Assembly (NCBI GenBank): GCA_019918135.1
Contig: WBZZ01003583.1
Location: 134,501 to 198,500, forward strand
Source of the DNA: Paulinella micropora
Taxonomy: Eukaryota; Cercozoa; Imbricatea; Euglyphida; Paulinellidae
Reading direction: 5' to 3'
Length of the DNA stretch: 64,000 nucleotides
Numbering within the stretch: position 1 is the first letter of the stretch; each line of letters starts with the position of its first letter. The position numbers were made by a program, and so were the translations under genes. The notes beneath the pieces were generated by a model. It saw only the letters and a program-made list of their open reading frames with translations. It was not told where the DNA came from and did not search any database. This document shows positions 1 to 12,059 of this stretch, in pieces.

Positions 1-1
1 C

Positions 2-834
2 TTCGACCCCCGCGGCCCCGATGTTGCCAAACGTTTGCTAAAACTGCGGAGCTTGGTAGTAGGCGGTCTGGGCCTGCTAGACGCCCGCCTCAATCCTACA
101 GTGTCCAGCGAGAAAATCTTCACATTGCTCGACGGATTGTTTCGCCCGAGAGTGCGTCGGTCGCCCTAGTGCGGTTCTTGATCGCCAGGGCGCTGCTCTC
201 GGCGCTAGACCCTGCATTTAAGTGCCAAGGCGGGCTCAGCTCCATTGTGCTGTACTTGGAGCCACCAGGAACGCTCAGATATTACCTAAACTGCGCCGAG
301 GAAAAGAGCCAGGCCTTGGGCCGGGCCAGCGTTCTTGTGCCTGCTGCAAGAGCACGCTTTTGTGCTGCACCGCGGCAATGGCGCCTGGGGACTGCACTGT
401 CTGGAGCACAGCCAGGAGCTCGGCTGCCGGGCGGCGGCGTTCCTTGTGCCTGCTGCAAGAGCACGCTTTTGTGCTGCACCGCCGCAATGGCGCCTGGGAA
501 CTGCACTGTCTGGAGCACAGCCAGGAGCTCGGCTGCCGGGCGGCGGCGTTCCTAGCCAAAGCGCTGCCCGCCCTGTGCCGTGACGGAGTTAGCAAGCTGG
601 ATTTTAGGGTGTCGCAGGCAAGGCCCAGCACACGGCCGGCAATTACCTGGGCCCTGGTGCTGGCGGCTCAGCTAGACAACGGGCCACAGTGCGAAAGCGA
701 AGAGATGTGGCTGCTGCTGGGCTCCGCGCTGGGCCTCCGCTGGGTCCTGGACGCGGGCCAGCGCCAACAAACCCTGTTCCTGCCCCCTACCGGCGCCGAG
801 CTAGGCGCCGGCGCGGCTGGGAGCTGACGACGAC
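2..834 (+). pseudogene. Decayed GC-rich ORF cluster, unrecognised product
   Basis: Protein-like sequence runs from the left edge in one frame (FDPRGPDVAKRLLKL...), continues in a second frame from about 169, and later in a third until the stop near 825. Composition is Leu/Ala/Arg-rich with helical character (for example MWLLLGSALGLRWVLDAG). I do not recognise a family. The coding signal changes frame where a 109-bp tandem duplication lies, so the open frames cannot be one intact gene. It is upstream of and on the same strand as the cyclin-like relic and could be the front part of the same old gene. The 5' end is outside the window. Confidence 0.35.
335..553 (+). repeat. 109-bp tandem duplication, two copies
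   Basis: The segments 335-443 and 444-552 are nearly identical (both contain CTGCTGCAAGAGCACGC and CTGTCTGGAGCACAGCCAGG). The period is 109 bp, which is not a multiple of three, so the repeated peptide LLQEHAFVLHR appears in two different frames. A recent unequal-crossover or replication-slip product is likely, and it breaks the surrounding reading frame. Confidence 0.85.
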
Positions 835-837
835 GGC

Positions 838-1778
838 AACATCATCGGACCCGTACAAGATCCCCACAGAATGGGAGCTCGCCCTGAAACGCGAACAATC
901 GATGCGGGACTGGAAGACGAGGTTCCAGTCGACGCGCGTTCCGTACGGATTTCGGTGCTATGCAATTGCCATTGAGTGGTTCCTGGAAATCACTTCTTCT
1001 TCCCGTAAGCCTCCGCTGCGCCCGGAGACTTTTGTCCTGGCCGCAGAGATTCTCTGCTACTTCACCCAGAGGTCAGAGTTTCAATTCAAAGTAGGAAGTT
1101 CCAGCTCGTAGCCTTAACTTGTTATTGGATAGCTCTGAAATGCGAAGAAGTCGAAAATTATAACAAAGCAGAAACTGTTCTCTGTTTATTGCCGGAACGC
1201 TTTTGCACTGTGGCAGAGCTCCAGGAAATGGAAGGAGCAGTAATTAATGCGTGCCAAGACATGCTGGCCACGCCCAACGCCGCAGGTATGCTGATTGATC
1301 GGGCCTCGTCGCCCGAGTGCCAAGAGCGCACCAAAGACGGCAAGCTCCTAGCTCAGCGCGTGTTGCTGGGGCTAGTACTTATGCCCCAGTTTTGGCAGCA
1401 CCCGGGGCCTCTCGCCTCGTTTTAGCCGCGCTGCTCGCCGCGGCCGGCGCCGTCGGCTCGCGCCTCAGTGCCGGGCGTCTCGACGACAGCGAAACAACGC
1501 TGGTTTCGGAGGCAGAAGCAATCGCGGCCCAGCTCCATTCCGCACAATCACTGAACGGGCCCCTCCGGGCAGAAACAGTTGCGATTCTGAAAAAGTATCC
1601 AGAAAGTTGGGCCCAGTTTGCCAACGTCTCCAATCGGGAGGAGTGGCCACCAGAAGATGATGTTGATGTTGATCACTTACGCTACCACGGATCGCCCCAG
1701 CGTAATGCAGTCTTAGGGCGCTACCGGGGCACGCCACCCTTCGCCAAAGCTTATACGACAGAGAAAAAAAATAAATAA
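838..1778 (+). pseudogene. Cyclin-box protein relic
   Basis: The peptide order fits a cyclin fold: REQSMRDWKTRF (start of the box), ETFVLAAEILCYFTQ, then FQLVALTCYWIALKCEE and CTVAELQEMEGAVINA. This matches the family pattern R..xxDW, fLAxxlxxrF, LQLvxxxxxxxAxKxEE and xxxExxxxExxil. A second helical part (about 1330-1560) could be the C-terminal cyclin fold. The pieces lie in three frames, with apparent one-base slips near 1090 and 1410. This is therefore a pseudogene, or a gene in poorly polished sequence. Identity as a cyclin-type protein is inferred from the motif order; the subclass is unknown. Confidence 0.5.
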
Positions 1779-1819
1779 AAGATTACTGGATCAGCGTGTT
1801 TTAGCTGCTGTCGTCACTG

Positions 1820-2535
1820 CCGAAATGTCCTTTGCCAAATAAAAAATTTAAGCTGTCTGCTGGTTTCCTGGTGAATTTCGCGACAAATGCCGAAAACGAC
1901 GGGAGTTACGGACACTTTGTGTTTTCGCAATTTGCGGCACGCAGCGAACTTGTTTTTGGGCGAAGGACATTTCGGCAATTGAAAATTAGCCAAAGAAAAT
2001 CTTTGGGGAAACGAGGGCGGGCGGGAAAAAAAAATTAGACATAAAAAAATTTTTCCCCGCCCGCTCTCCTTTCCCGAAAAATTTTCTTTAGCTAATTTTC
2101 AATTGCAGAAATGTCCTTCGCTAAATTTTTTTCACAGGTTTCGGTTTCCCGGTGAATTTCGTGACAAACGTGAAAACGACGGGAGTTACGGGCACTTTGT
2201 GTTTTTGCCGCGAATTGCGGCACGCAGCGAACTTGTTTTTGGGCGAAGGACATTTCGGCAATTGAAAATTAGCCAAAGAAAATCTTTGGGGAAACGAGGG
2301 CGGGCGGGGAAAAAAATTAGACATAAAAAAATTTTCCCGCCCGCTCTCCTTTCCCGAAAAATTTTCTTTGGCTAATTTCCAATTGCCGAAATGTCCTTCG
2401 CTAAATTTTTTTTCACAGGTTTCGGTTTCCCGGTGAATTTCGCGACAAACGTGGAAAACGACGGGCACTTTGTGTTTTTGCCGCGAATTGCGGCACGCAG
2501 CGAATTTTTTTTCTTGAGCGAAGGACATTTCGGCA
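1820..2535. repeat. Foldback repeat cluster: three direct units joined by two hairpins
   Basis: Three copies of a ~150-bp unit start with CCGAAATGTCC and end with GGACATTTCGGCAA (about 1820-1980, 2105-2260, 2388-2535), so each unit has inverted ends. Between them sit two near-identical palindromic linkers: GCCAAAGAAAATCTTTGGGG ... GGGCGGGCGGG on one arm and CCCGCCCGCTCTCC ... TTTTCTTTGGCTAA on the other. The whole block can fold into nested hairpins. Short reading frames here are by-products. It looks like a tandemly amplified non-autonomous foldback element. Confidence 0.75.
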
Positions 2536-2715
2536 ATGATTGCGTTATCTAAGAAATTTTGCGGGGGGGGAGGCCCTCCCGGCGGACACGATTACAAAAC
2601 CCAGACTTGTTTTGCCAAGTATCAGACCTTTTGTCGGACTTTTAATTAAAAAAAGAAAAACAACTTTTTTGGCACTTTTGTGCGCTTTTTTCAAGTCACA
2701 GCCCCGGGGTTACTC

Positions 2716-4253
2716 TCACCCGCGTGGTCGAGGGAAATCAACCAAAAGAAAAACAGGCAAGGGCGACAAGAGTATCAGCGCCCAAGCGATCTTCGTGCAC
2801 ACTATTAAGGCCCGCAGGCGCCGCGCTGTGCGCTGCCGCAGACAGCGGCAGCGTTGGCGGTTCTGCTCGCAACACACACAACAGGCGCGCCGGCGGGGGC
2901 CGATGGGGCTGTAGGGCTGCCCCCGATCGCACAGCGCACAGAATCTGGACGGCTGAACCTCGTATAAGACGCCGCAGCACCAGCACAAGAGCACGCAGAC
3001 CGCGAGCATGAAGGCCAGATACAAGCTAAGAACGATTGTGGTTTTAAGAATCGGGCCGTCACGGGCCTGCCAGCGCAGTTCTAGCAACTGTCCATCCACC
3101 TGGGCATCAGCCACCAAGGTCTGTCCGAGCCTGTGCCAATGGACGTGGCTGCGGGCTATGGTCTTGGAAAAATTCTCGAAGCTGCCGTGCAAGTCTCGGT
3201 GTCCCAAGGCCAGAGCCCAGACCTGCGGGCGGTTGCGGCCCGAGCCGGCGCAGATCTTGCTGCCGCACGGCGTAAAGACGGCGGCGTACGCGGATGTCTG
3301 GGGATCATGGAACAGCAACCAGCGGCGGCCCCTTGCGTCGTGCACGCTGGATCGCTGCAGCTCCCCGGCCGCCGCCGAAGCGGTCTCGACCACGAGCCGC
3401 ACCCCGGTGCGGCTTAGGCGCTTGGTGAGGGCCACATCGGCGCTGCGCCTGAAGGCCACGAGTGCCACGTGCTGGCTCTGGTCGACAAAGGGCAGGTGGT
3501 CTGAGCCGGACACATGGTGCGTCACCAGCACGCGCTCGGGGCCGTCCCCCTATAGCCTGCCGCTCGCGAGCCAGAGCTCGGTGCGGCCGACAGCGGCCGA
3601 CAGCGGCCGCTGCTGCCAGCCGCGGAAGCCGGGATGGTTGTGCTGGAAAGAACCTAGAGACGCGTTGCCGTGGCGCCATAGCACCGCATTCGCGTGCACC
3701 AGCGAAGACCCTGTCACCTCCCGCAGCAGCCAACCCGCATCGTTGCTTATGAGGTGCGCCGACCCATGCCGCCAGAACTTGGCCCAAGCAAACTGATGGT
3801 TGTCCCATAGCTGCCAGTGCCGCAGAAGCCGGAAGGTGTGCTCACTGGTCCCGGGCCCCACGTACGCGCCCATGCTCCAGCCCAGCGCCGTCAGGTCCCA
3901 CTCGTGTAACCCCCCCGCGCCAGCGGCAAATGCAGCCAATGCTTGTCACTGCTCTGCCGCCGGCCGACCAATCGTAAACTGCTCGTACAGCGCTGGTAGG
4001 CGCGCGCCGCCCGCAACGCCGCCGAACAGATCTAGCTCCGTGACCAGCAGCACGAACGCAGTGCTCTTGTACAAGCTGAAGTCCCGCGCGCTGCCGTCCC
4101 ACACCCCGGCAAAGTAGCCGAACAGATCGCGCCGCGGCCCGCTGAGCAGCACGAGGTTCCACGACAGCGCGTCGTGCCGCCCTTGGTACCGCATCTGCGG
4201 CACGGCCCCTAGCCCCGCCTCGCTGCTGTACTGGCGCAGCTGCCGCACTAGCT
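2716..4253 (-). pseudogene. Membrane-anchored protein relic, family not recognised
   Basis: One continuous minus-strand frame runs from about 4253 to 2716, interrupted by in-frame stops at about 3946 (TGA) and 3550 (TAG). The long front part (about 350 residues) is rich in aromatic residues and glycine (LRHWQLWDNHQFAWAKFWRH, HNHPGFRGWQQRPL), like a secreted or ectodomain fold. Then come a hydrophobic segment TTIVLSLYLAFMLAVCVLLC, a Cys/Arg-rich loop and a second hydrophobic stretch. The frame begins exactly where a dispersed repeat starts (4255), so its true 5' part has probably been lost. A polysaccharide-lyase-like identity was considered but not supported. Confidence 0.4.
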
Positions 4254-4254
4254 C

Positions 4255-4790
4255 CTTTCCTTACCCGCGCTTGCCATTCTATGACAGGTGAAGCCACTGA
4301 GACATGTTTTGAGACGTTCGGCCCTGCACGGGCCACTCGAGTAGGCATTCTATGTATGCCTTTTATGTATGTATATTGATACATACCTTGTATAAAATAT
4401 CACACTATGATAGAATGCTTTTATGTCATGTCATTAAATATTACACATTTTTGTAAGCACACGTATGTGTATACGATATTCACTTTAAATGAAGACATGT
4501 ACACGTATATCATTATATAACCACCGGTATTTATTTTGTTATTACGTGCATTTTATATTCTGTATATTCATTCAACATCGTTAGACTGTGTTATCCTTTA
4601 TGAAAATATGTTATGCATATATGTATATATATATATATGTGTGTGTGTGTATGTGTGTGTATGTATATATGTATGTATATATGTATGTATATATATATAT
4701 AATCCAAGGAAGGAAGGAAGGAAGGAAGGTTCGGATTCGGAAGGAAGGAAGGAAGGTATGAAGGTGACTCCTATTATACTGGCCAAGGCG
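4255..4790. repeat. Left copy of ~540-bp direct repeat with TATG and GGAA microsatellites
   Basis: This begins TTTCCTTACCCGCGCTTGCC and is almost identical to 14998-15540 in the same orientation. It contains the palindromic-looking motif ATACATACCTTGTAT, a (TATG/TA)n run near 4615-4700 and a (GGAA)n run near 4707-4755. The two copies bracket the Sel1 gene and the Copia element inserted in it. No coding capacity is seen. Confidence 0.85.
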
Positions 4791-5230
4791 GGCTAGAGAA
4801 GGACGAGCGGAAGGCTGTGAAGCTCTACGAGAAGGCAGCCGACCAAGGCCATGCAGCTGCTCGGCGCAACCAGTGGGCGTCTGTTATGAGTATGGCAAGG
4901 GCGGGCTACAGAAGGACGAGAAGAAGGCTGTGAATCTCTACGAGAAGGCAGCCGACCAAGGCGATGCAACTGCTCAGCGCAACCTGGGCATGTGTTATGA
5001 GTATGGCCAGGGCGGGCTAGAGAAGGACGAGAGGAAGGCTGTGGAGCTCTACAAGAAGGCAGCCACCCAAGGCCAGGCAGCTGCTCAGAGCAACCTGGGC
5101 ATCTGTTATGAGTATGGCAAGGGCGGGCTAGTAAAGGACGAGAAGGAGGCTGTGAAGCTCTACAAGACGGCAGCCGCCCAAGGCCATGCAGGTGCTCAGT
5201 ACTGCCTGGACACCTGTTATGCGAATGGTA
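4780..5230 (+). pseudogene. Sel1-repeat protein, 5' part (split by Copia insertion)
   Basis: Four Sel1-like repeats of 36 residues (108 bp) are seen, with consensus GKGGLEKDEKKAVELYKKAA and DQGxAxAQxNLGxCYEY. Sel1 repeats are TPR-like helical hairpins that act as protein-interaction scaffolds. A one-base insertion near 4870 shifts the first repeat out of frame with the rest. The segment stops at the Copia element inserted after GCGAATGGTA, and the same frame resumes on the far side at 13614. No start codon or front domain is seen, because the left direct repeat abuts the first repeat. Confidence 0.8.
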
Positions 5231-5627
5231 AGTAAGTGCACTAGTAGACATTAGACTCCGGATACTTGAATAATCGTTTGCGCTGAGGCACTTTGATCAA
5301 AGGTTGAAGGAACAATAATGAATTTATTGATAATGGTTAGAAACCAATGACTGAAACTCAATCTAATTTACCATAAATTTATAGTGAAATAAATACCACA
5401 AATTTATATACTGATCTTGTGGTCAGAAATTCAAGTGATGATTCAGTATGGGCCAATCTATACTAACTGGCAACTAATTGTGAATAACGGTAATATCAAC
5501 GTAACGAATAATAATTATGATACGAAATATGAAAATGGTAATGAATATGATCCGGTCAAATATAAATGTTATGTCGTGAAATTGACCATAAAAGGTAACA
5601 ATATTTTAGTAAATATTATTGCTTACT
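5231..5627 (-). repeat. LTR (3' LTR of the Copia element)
   Basis: This ~397-bp sequence nearly matches 13213-13608, with terminal AGTAAG/CTTACT inverted hexamers. It is AT-rich and adjoins the RNase H end of the element, so it is the downstream LTR for this minus-strand copy. Confidence 0.9.
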
Positions 5628-5889
5628 CTCCCCCTCGGCATAACATATATGTATATGTATATTATCTTCAAGTTACTAACATGATTGGCCATATGAAACT
5701 ATATGTAAACTAGCGATTCATGATGATGAAGTATGATACATGTTAATGTTGCATTAACACTAAAAATGAAAAAAAAAATTCGTAAGCATCAAAGGATGCA
5801 GGTCCTTGCAGCGGTGTAGCAAGTCTGTTGAATAAATTCATCCTAAGTGTCTGTAAAAGCTAGAGGCATTAAACCTCAAACTGCGGTAA

Positions 5890-7400
5890 AGCGTCCTTGA
5901 GCAACACCGTAAACTGTGCGACTAGTTCCAAGAAGCGTGGCGTCGGCAGTGACTTCGTCAGCATGTCCGCCAGATTGTCCTTCGTCGAAACGTGTCGTAC
6001 GATCACTTCGCCAGCCCGTACTTGTTCTAGGTGTTTGAGTGCTAAGTGGCGTGTGCGATCAGTGGCCATGCCGTTCGTTGCGTTCAAGACCGCCCCCCGG
6101 TTGTCGTTATTGATAGTTGATGGCGTCGGCAACGGAATTCCAACGTCCTTGCACATATGCAATATCGCGATTGCTGTTCGGCATGTCGTTGAGTTGGCGA
6201 TCGTTTCAGCATCCTGAGTCGATAGTGCGACTGTGGGTTGGCGCTTCGAACTCCATGCGATGGGCCCAGTCGTCATGTGCAGTTGGCCGGTTCTTGATCG
6301 TCGCGTGTACTCACATGCGCCCAAGTTGGCATCGGAATACGATATAAGCTCGAAGCTGCGGGTCCGAAATGGGAAGAAAATCCCTCTAGTTGTTCGCAGA
6401 AATCTGAGGATGCGAGCTATTGCTGAGTACGCCACGTCAGGCTTCTTTGATGCGAGTACCGCCGCGTGGTTGACCGCGTAGGTGATGGCCGGTTGAGTCT
6501 GAGTCGCAGGCCAGAGAAGGGCGCCAAGCAAGCGAGGGAGCGAGAAACGCCGAAGCATAGCTTCTTTGCTGGCTGGGGGAGGGTCAGTCGTCGCTGTAGG
6601 GGTAGCGACTGGCTTGGCTTCTTGGAAGTTGAAGTCCCTAAGCATGCCCTTAATGTATTCATGCTGATGTATGACTATGCACTCTGAAGTCATAACAAAC
6701 TGCAAGCCACAAAATGTTTTGACTTGTCCTAGGTCCTTCACTCTAAATGAATGTTTCAGTTTGGTGAACAGGGCATTGTGCTCGTCTTTGGTATTATGAA
6801 ACACGAGCAAGTCATCAGTGCGAAGGAGTAGATAGGGGGGTAGTTTCTGTCTGCCTGTGACTGAAGGTAGGAAGAAAATGCATGGGTCTAATGTTGACTG
6901 TTTATATCCTATACTTCTCACATTAGTAGACACATGGTCAAACCACCTTCGCCCTGCCTGGGGGGTTCCGTACAGTGCTTTCTTCAACAATAGAATCATT
7001 GAAGGGTCGCTTTTGTTTTCGTACCCCTTAGGCGGAAAGGCGAATGCAATGTCCTTCATATCTGCATGGGAATATGCTTGTGAAAAGTCGAGGTGAGAGA
7101 TCATGAGGTCATTGAATGCAGCATAAGATACTAGTAGCAAAAGAAACACATTGGTTGGGCGGTGGGGGAAGAGCATTCATATGGATTGTAATCAATGTAT
7201 TCTTTCATCCTATTTCCTAAAGCTACTAGTCGCGATTTGTATTTCTCCTGACCTGTAGACTCATCTGTCTTTATGGCATCAACAAATGTTTTATGGACAG
7301 GAGGTACATTCGCTGTTATTGCTGCGGCTCGAGGTACCCATTGCAGTGCTTTGCATTCGAACAAACCTTGTAACTCGGCTAGTTGAGCAGCATGTAGTAC
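5890..7400 (-). mobile_element. Copia reverse transcriptase and RNase H region (fossil)
   Basis: Recognisable Copia RT landmarks are YKSRLVALGNRMKEYIDYNP at the start of the domain, the DFSQAYSHADM stretch, and KALYGTPQAGRRWFD. RNase H follows with SYSDANLGACEYTRRSRTGQ and the C-terminal IVRHVSTKDNLADMLTKSLP, a signature of Copia elements. This part would copy the element's RNA into DNA and remove the RNA strand. It belongs to the partly broken element above. Confidence 0.85.
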
Positions 7401-8149
7401 TACCTGAGGGTGTGACTTTATGGTTTTCTGTGCGATATGTAACACTCTTGTGAACAAACAATAGCTGTCCTGTCCTAAGGCCTCCTCTTCCTCCTCCTCA
7501 AACTCATGAGCAAAAATAATGTGTGCGGTATGAGCGGGGTGGTTTGCTGGTGTTTGTTTCCTAAGCCTGGGCCCAGCAACCATGTCTGTTGAAGTTATTG
7601 CAGCACCATCCCATGTTTGTGGTATGCCCTTGTTACTACTCCATCTATCTGGTAGAGGGAATTGTGGTGCAGATGAGGAGTGTTGGGCTGGGTTTGATGT
7701 TGCTCTGTTGTGTTGTGTCGTTTGCCGAGGTGCTGTGTTCGTCTTTTTCTCTTGTGCAACCGTTGTTGCTGGAGTGGGAGAAAATGCATTTGGTGGGGGA
7801 TGGAGTGAGCCAAAATATGGGCTTGGTTGCACGTAAAGACTTGAAGTGGCCTCGGTGGTGTGTGGGGTTGTCGTGTCATCGTCCAGTGTGTCGAGTGTGT
7901 TTTGTGAGGAATGTGGCAGTTGGTTTGTTGGCCACCAGCCACTGGGTGTGTTGGAGTCCTGAAATTGTGGCAGTTGTCGTCGTTTTTCCACTGGACTGAC
8001 TGGGTAGATGGTATGCTAGTGGTAGGAGGCGAGGTGGAGGATGTTATGTTGTGCGACACTAGTAGTGGTTGCCAAGGTCGTGCAGGTATTTTGCATGTGT
8101 AGCCCCGAGTCATTGTATCGAAACGAACATTACGTTTTTCTACTGTGGC

Positions 8150-9080
8150 TGTCTGTTTGGTGTCGTGAATGAGGATTTTATAGACTCGACGAAATATGTT
8201 GTAGCCAATGAGAGTACCTGGCACGGCGACAGGCTGTGCTTTCGTCGTTTCCATTTTCACCCAGGCGAGGCATCCGAAAGGTTGCACGAACGATTGCAAA
8301 GGTTTTCGGCTCATAAGCAATTCCCAAGGGGATTTGCCTTTGTCCTTACCTCTGCAAAGCGGCGTGACCATTCGTATGGCTAGTGTCGCTTTATGTGTGT
8401 CCTCCCAAAATGTGTTAGGCAGGCCTGTATCTAACTGTGCTGCTAGTGCGCGTGTGTCGTCTGTCCTATTCATTCTTTCAGCAAAGGGGTTCATGTTAGG
8501 CTCGTTACGTGTGGTGGTTTTGAGGATGATGCCGTGTTTGTCTGTATAGTCTTTTAGTACTTTAGAGACAAACTCGCCATCTGCTCTTATCTGCTTTAGT
8601 TTGTTGCCTGACTGTCGTTCAAAGAAAGCAAATATGCGCGTTAAATGTGGCATGTAAAGCTTAGCTTCGCGGGTAGGTGTGTAGAGGTCACAAACAAACT
8701 TAGAGCGAGAACATGTCACTCCCCCTCTGTAGTAGTTACCGTATCTTGACATTACGGGGAATGGGCCGCTGAAATCTATGTTGAGTGCTTCACCTTGCTT
8801 ATATTCTAGGTCTAGATAGTTACCTCTGTACATAGGGGGTTTGTTAGGTTTGCCCCTATTGCATCCATGACATGCACGTACCAGACGCATCCAATCTTTG
8901 CCAGCGATGCGTCTGCCTACGCTCTTTGCAAACTCGTTCATTATGAGTGAGTTTGCATGCATCAGAGCTCTGTGTAGGATCATTGGATCGTACGGTGCAT
9001 GTGATGGGAGAGGATTGACTGACCATAATGCAAGGTCTGGTAGGTTGTCGATGGTTGCAGCCAGTGACAGTTGTTCGCTC
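8150..9080 (-). mobile_element. Copia integrase region (fossil)
   Basis: The segment holds an HHCC-type front (H..LMH, then CHGCNRG), a DDE core (LNIDFSGPF, IRADGEFVS, NPFAERMNR) and the downstream WEDTHKATLAIRM stretch. These are usual for retroelement integrases of the Copia type, which insert the cDNA into the genome. The order before RT places the element in Copia rather than Gypsy. Confidence 0.8.
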
Positions 9081-10579
9081 TGCTTGTACCTGTATGGTAT
9101 ATATCTTTGATGAGGGTCAGGTGGTGTCATTCCTGGCTTATCTAACTCGTACAGCAAGTGTGAATTGAGCCTCCCCCTTGCTAGTATGTTCTTCTGGTCA
9201 AGTGTTATGGGCTTGTCATAGATGAATACTTGACCATTTTGATGGATGATTGTTTTGTGCATGTCATGGTCAAGGCGTGGGGTGGGAACAAGGTTGAATG
9301 GTAATGACGGTGATATGAGTGAGTTGGGAAATGACTGTTTAACCGATTGACCATAACCATTGAGCCACTTCGGAGTGGCAGTAGCCCGCGTCCTCACCGG
9401 AAGCGGCTTACCAGATATGTTATTGAGGAAAGCCGGTTTCTCTTCGCGGATAGACTTGGGGTCGATAGGCGCCTTCTCATGGAATAGCCATCGGTTGCAT
9501 GCGCTGTCGACCACGTCAGGGGGATTGCCGTCGGCCATTAGCACATAGTTGACCATAGGGCGCTTGAGCTCTGCCCGTTCTAAGTCCATTGTCTCCTGCA
9601 TCCATCTGTTGTATTCTTCCATGTTCTTGAACTCCAAATATTCCAGCTCTGGATGCCTGTTGACGTAGTATTGCCACTCGCGTACGTTGGCGAAGTCCAG
9701 GGCGGGTGGGTAGAGATAGTTCTCATGTTCAGGGTCGTCGAGCTCCGGGTCGTCGATGTCGTCAGTTGTATCTTCGTCAGGGATGGTTGCAACGTCTGTG
9801 GTATCTTCTTTCGGGTCCCTTATTGCTTCTAATTCGTCAAATACGTCTGCCATTAACACGAATTCGAATGTGTGTGAGTAGTCATGACGTCGTAGGCGTT
9901 CGCGTAGTTCTTCAGCTTCCACACGTCCGGCAGGTGGGTAATAGTTGAGCGGTGGTCTCACGTTGTCGTTGAACAGTGGTTCTATTTCAGGTGTGTATGG
10001 TGCTGGAGGCGGTGAACGCTTCACATTGGACGGCGCGTCGGGTATGTTGAGTATGCATTTCATTTGCTTCTCCAGTTGTTCTCGCCATCTTTCGCCTGCT
10101 GCACCTACACCGTAGGGTTCGTGCTGTTCTTGTCCGGTCTCATCTGTTCCACTTGGAGGTGGTGGGAGCATAGTCCATGGTGGGTCCGTCTCGTTGATTG
10201 TATACGCTTCGTCGAAGTTGGGTATGTCCGGCGTGGTAGCGGCGAGCGCAGCTAAGTTCGCATTCGGTGTCGAAGAGGTCACCTCGTAGTCTTCTTCGTT
10301 TTCCGTGAAGTTAAGGTGGGCGTGTGATTGTGCCATTGTGGCCGTCCTGGGGTCCACACGTCTCCCCCTCGTCGTAAATTCATCTAGGCTCATCGCCATA
10401 TCTACCATTGTGGGTGAGTCTATGAACAGTGGTGCGTGTGGTCCACCTTCACGGTAACGTAACAGATGTTGAAATGCGAGGTCGCCTAGCTCGGGCTGGT
10501 CCGTTGGTATGCCGAGTAGATCGTATCTCGTTCCCCTTTCTCGAAGTCGGTTGATGAGTGGATGCCGCTTGGCAATGTT

Positions 10580-10705
10580 GCAGAACTCTTTGTGTGCCGG
10601 CCAATCGGTCCTCTGATGATCGGTGTTGCAGTAGTAGACGAGTTGACATCCGCTGCAACGCTTCAGTTTCCCTTCTTGGTTGCCGCAGTAGGTGCAATCC
10701 CATCT
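10580..10705 (-). other. MYND-type zinc finger within the Copia polyprotein
   Basis: The minus-strand frame reads CTYCGNQEGKLKRCSGC, then YYCNTDHQ, WPAHKEFC. This is the C-x2-C-x7-C-x2-C-x4-YC-x3-H-x7-H-x3-C spacing of MYND fingers, which normally bind proline-rich partner proteins. MYND fingers are not a standard Copia module. It sits well downstream of the gag zinc knuckle and upstream of the protease-like part, in the same open frame as both neighbours, so it seems to be a captured host domain. Confidence 0.75.
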
Positions 10706-12059
10706 AATGCTGCCGCGTCTGGTTTCGCGTATAGTCTTGCAGTCGATGCAGTCTGGTTTGCTTAGTGCCCAGTTCTCCGGGAGTAGTCGGAAGTCCTTCA
10801 CGATGCTCCAGTAGGCCAGCTCATCGGTGGTAGGGTGACGAAAGCAATGATGTGCATCTGTCCAAGCGAAGGTGTATTGTCGTTCTGTTGGCTGTGAAAC
10901 TCCAGGTACACGTCTGTATTGCACTGGTTGGCCGTAGGGTAATGCTTCGATGGCTTGTATGCGTCTTATTGCGTCCTTGTTGTCCGTAGATGCATTCGCT
11001 GAAGTCGTCGTCGGGGCCAACGGGGTAAAGCACTCGGTCTGCAGGTTCGGTGGGATAGGTACCGTGAAACTTGAAATGGGCGATTCCTCATTGTATGCCA
11101 TTGACGGGGTAGGCGGTGTTTCGCTCATCGAGGTGTCCTCTACGCTGGGTGAACTCAACTGTCGCTGTCGATGTTCTCCGATGGGCGTTGAGGTAGGTTG
11201 CTCTTCTTGACGGTCTTGCTCCGATGTCGTCCTGTCTTCCGGTGCAGGTGAGCTCATAAAGCTCTGTGTTGGCACGCGCGGGGATTGTGTAGTTGTTTCC
11301 GGCGGTTGTTGCGGTGAACTACCTGGTTCACGTCGTGCTCGTCTCGGGCATCTTGTCCGCAGTACGATGTGCTCAATACCTGTTGAGCCGGGCGCGTCTT
11401 GAACTAGCAGCGATGGTAACATCCACGGATCCGTTCTTGGAAGGAAATAGTTGAGGGGTGTTCCAAGGGGGCACCAAGGTCGCGGCCAATGGGCAGGTGG
11501 GACAGGGAATCCTTGTGGGATCGCTCGAAATGCGTCCCGCATGCGCGTCCATTGAACGTAGGCACGTCTGTAGTCGTTCTCGTCCATGCGTTGTGTGATT
11601 GTCAGCGAGCTCCATGGGATGTCTGGGCGTCTCGTCGGGTCTTCCACGTAATCAGGGTGCGGTGCGGGTGATGCTTCAGTGGGGGTGGGAGGGTTATAGG
11701 TATCAGAAGTGGGTGTTAGAGGAGACAGTTGGATAGGTCCTGCTCTATTTCTGGAGCTACTTCCCCTGTGTACGTAGGCTACTTCTTCTTGCGATGGTTT
11801 GTCCTCCTCTGGTCCGGGTCGTTCGTCGTCGGAGTCGGCGGAATGCATCAGCCATGTCTCGGGTGGGTCGCCTGTTGGATCATCGACGTCGTCCGTGGCT
11901 TCCACTTCGGTTGTCGCGTTGGCTTGTCCGCTCGATCGTTGAATCCGTCTTGTGTTGGACTGTCTAGGTTGGCCTCCACGTCCTCGTTGATTCGGTCCTC
12001 CCCCTCGACCACCGCGACGTGTGTTCGAGTTTGGCTGCGTGGGTCGTCTGCGGACTGGG

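Noticed and set aside
2716-4253. Polysaccharide lyase identity for the minus-strand relic
   Set aside because: Trp/His/Gly-rich peptides are suggestive, but no family motif in the right order could be found.
4590-4790. Tyr/Ile/Val-rich small proteins in the TATG runs
   Set aside because: They are frames through TA/TATG and GGAA microsatellites.
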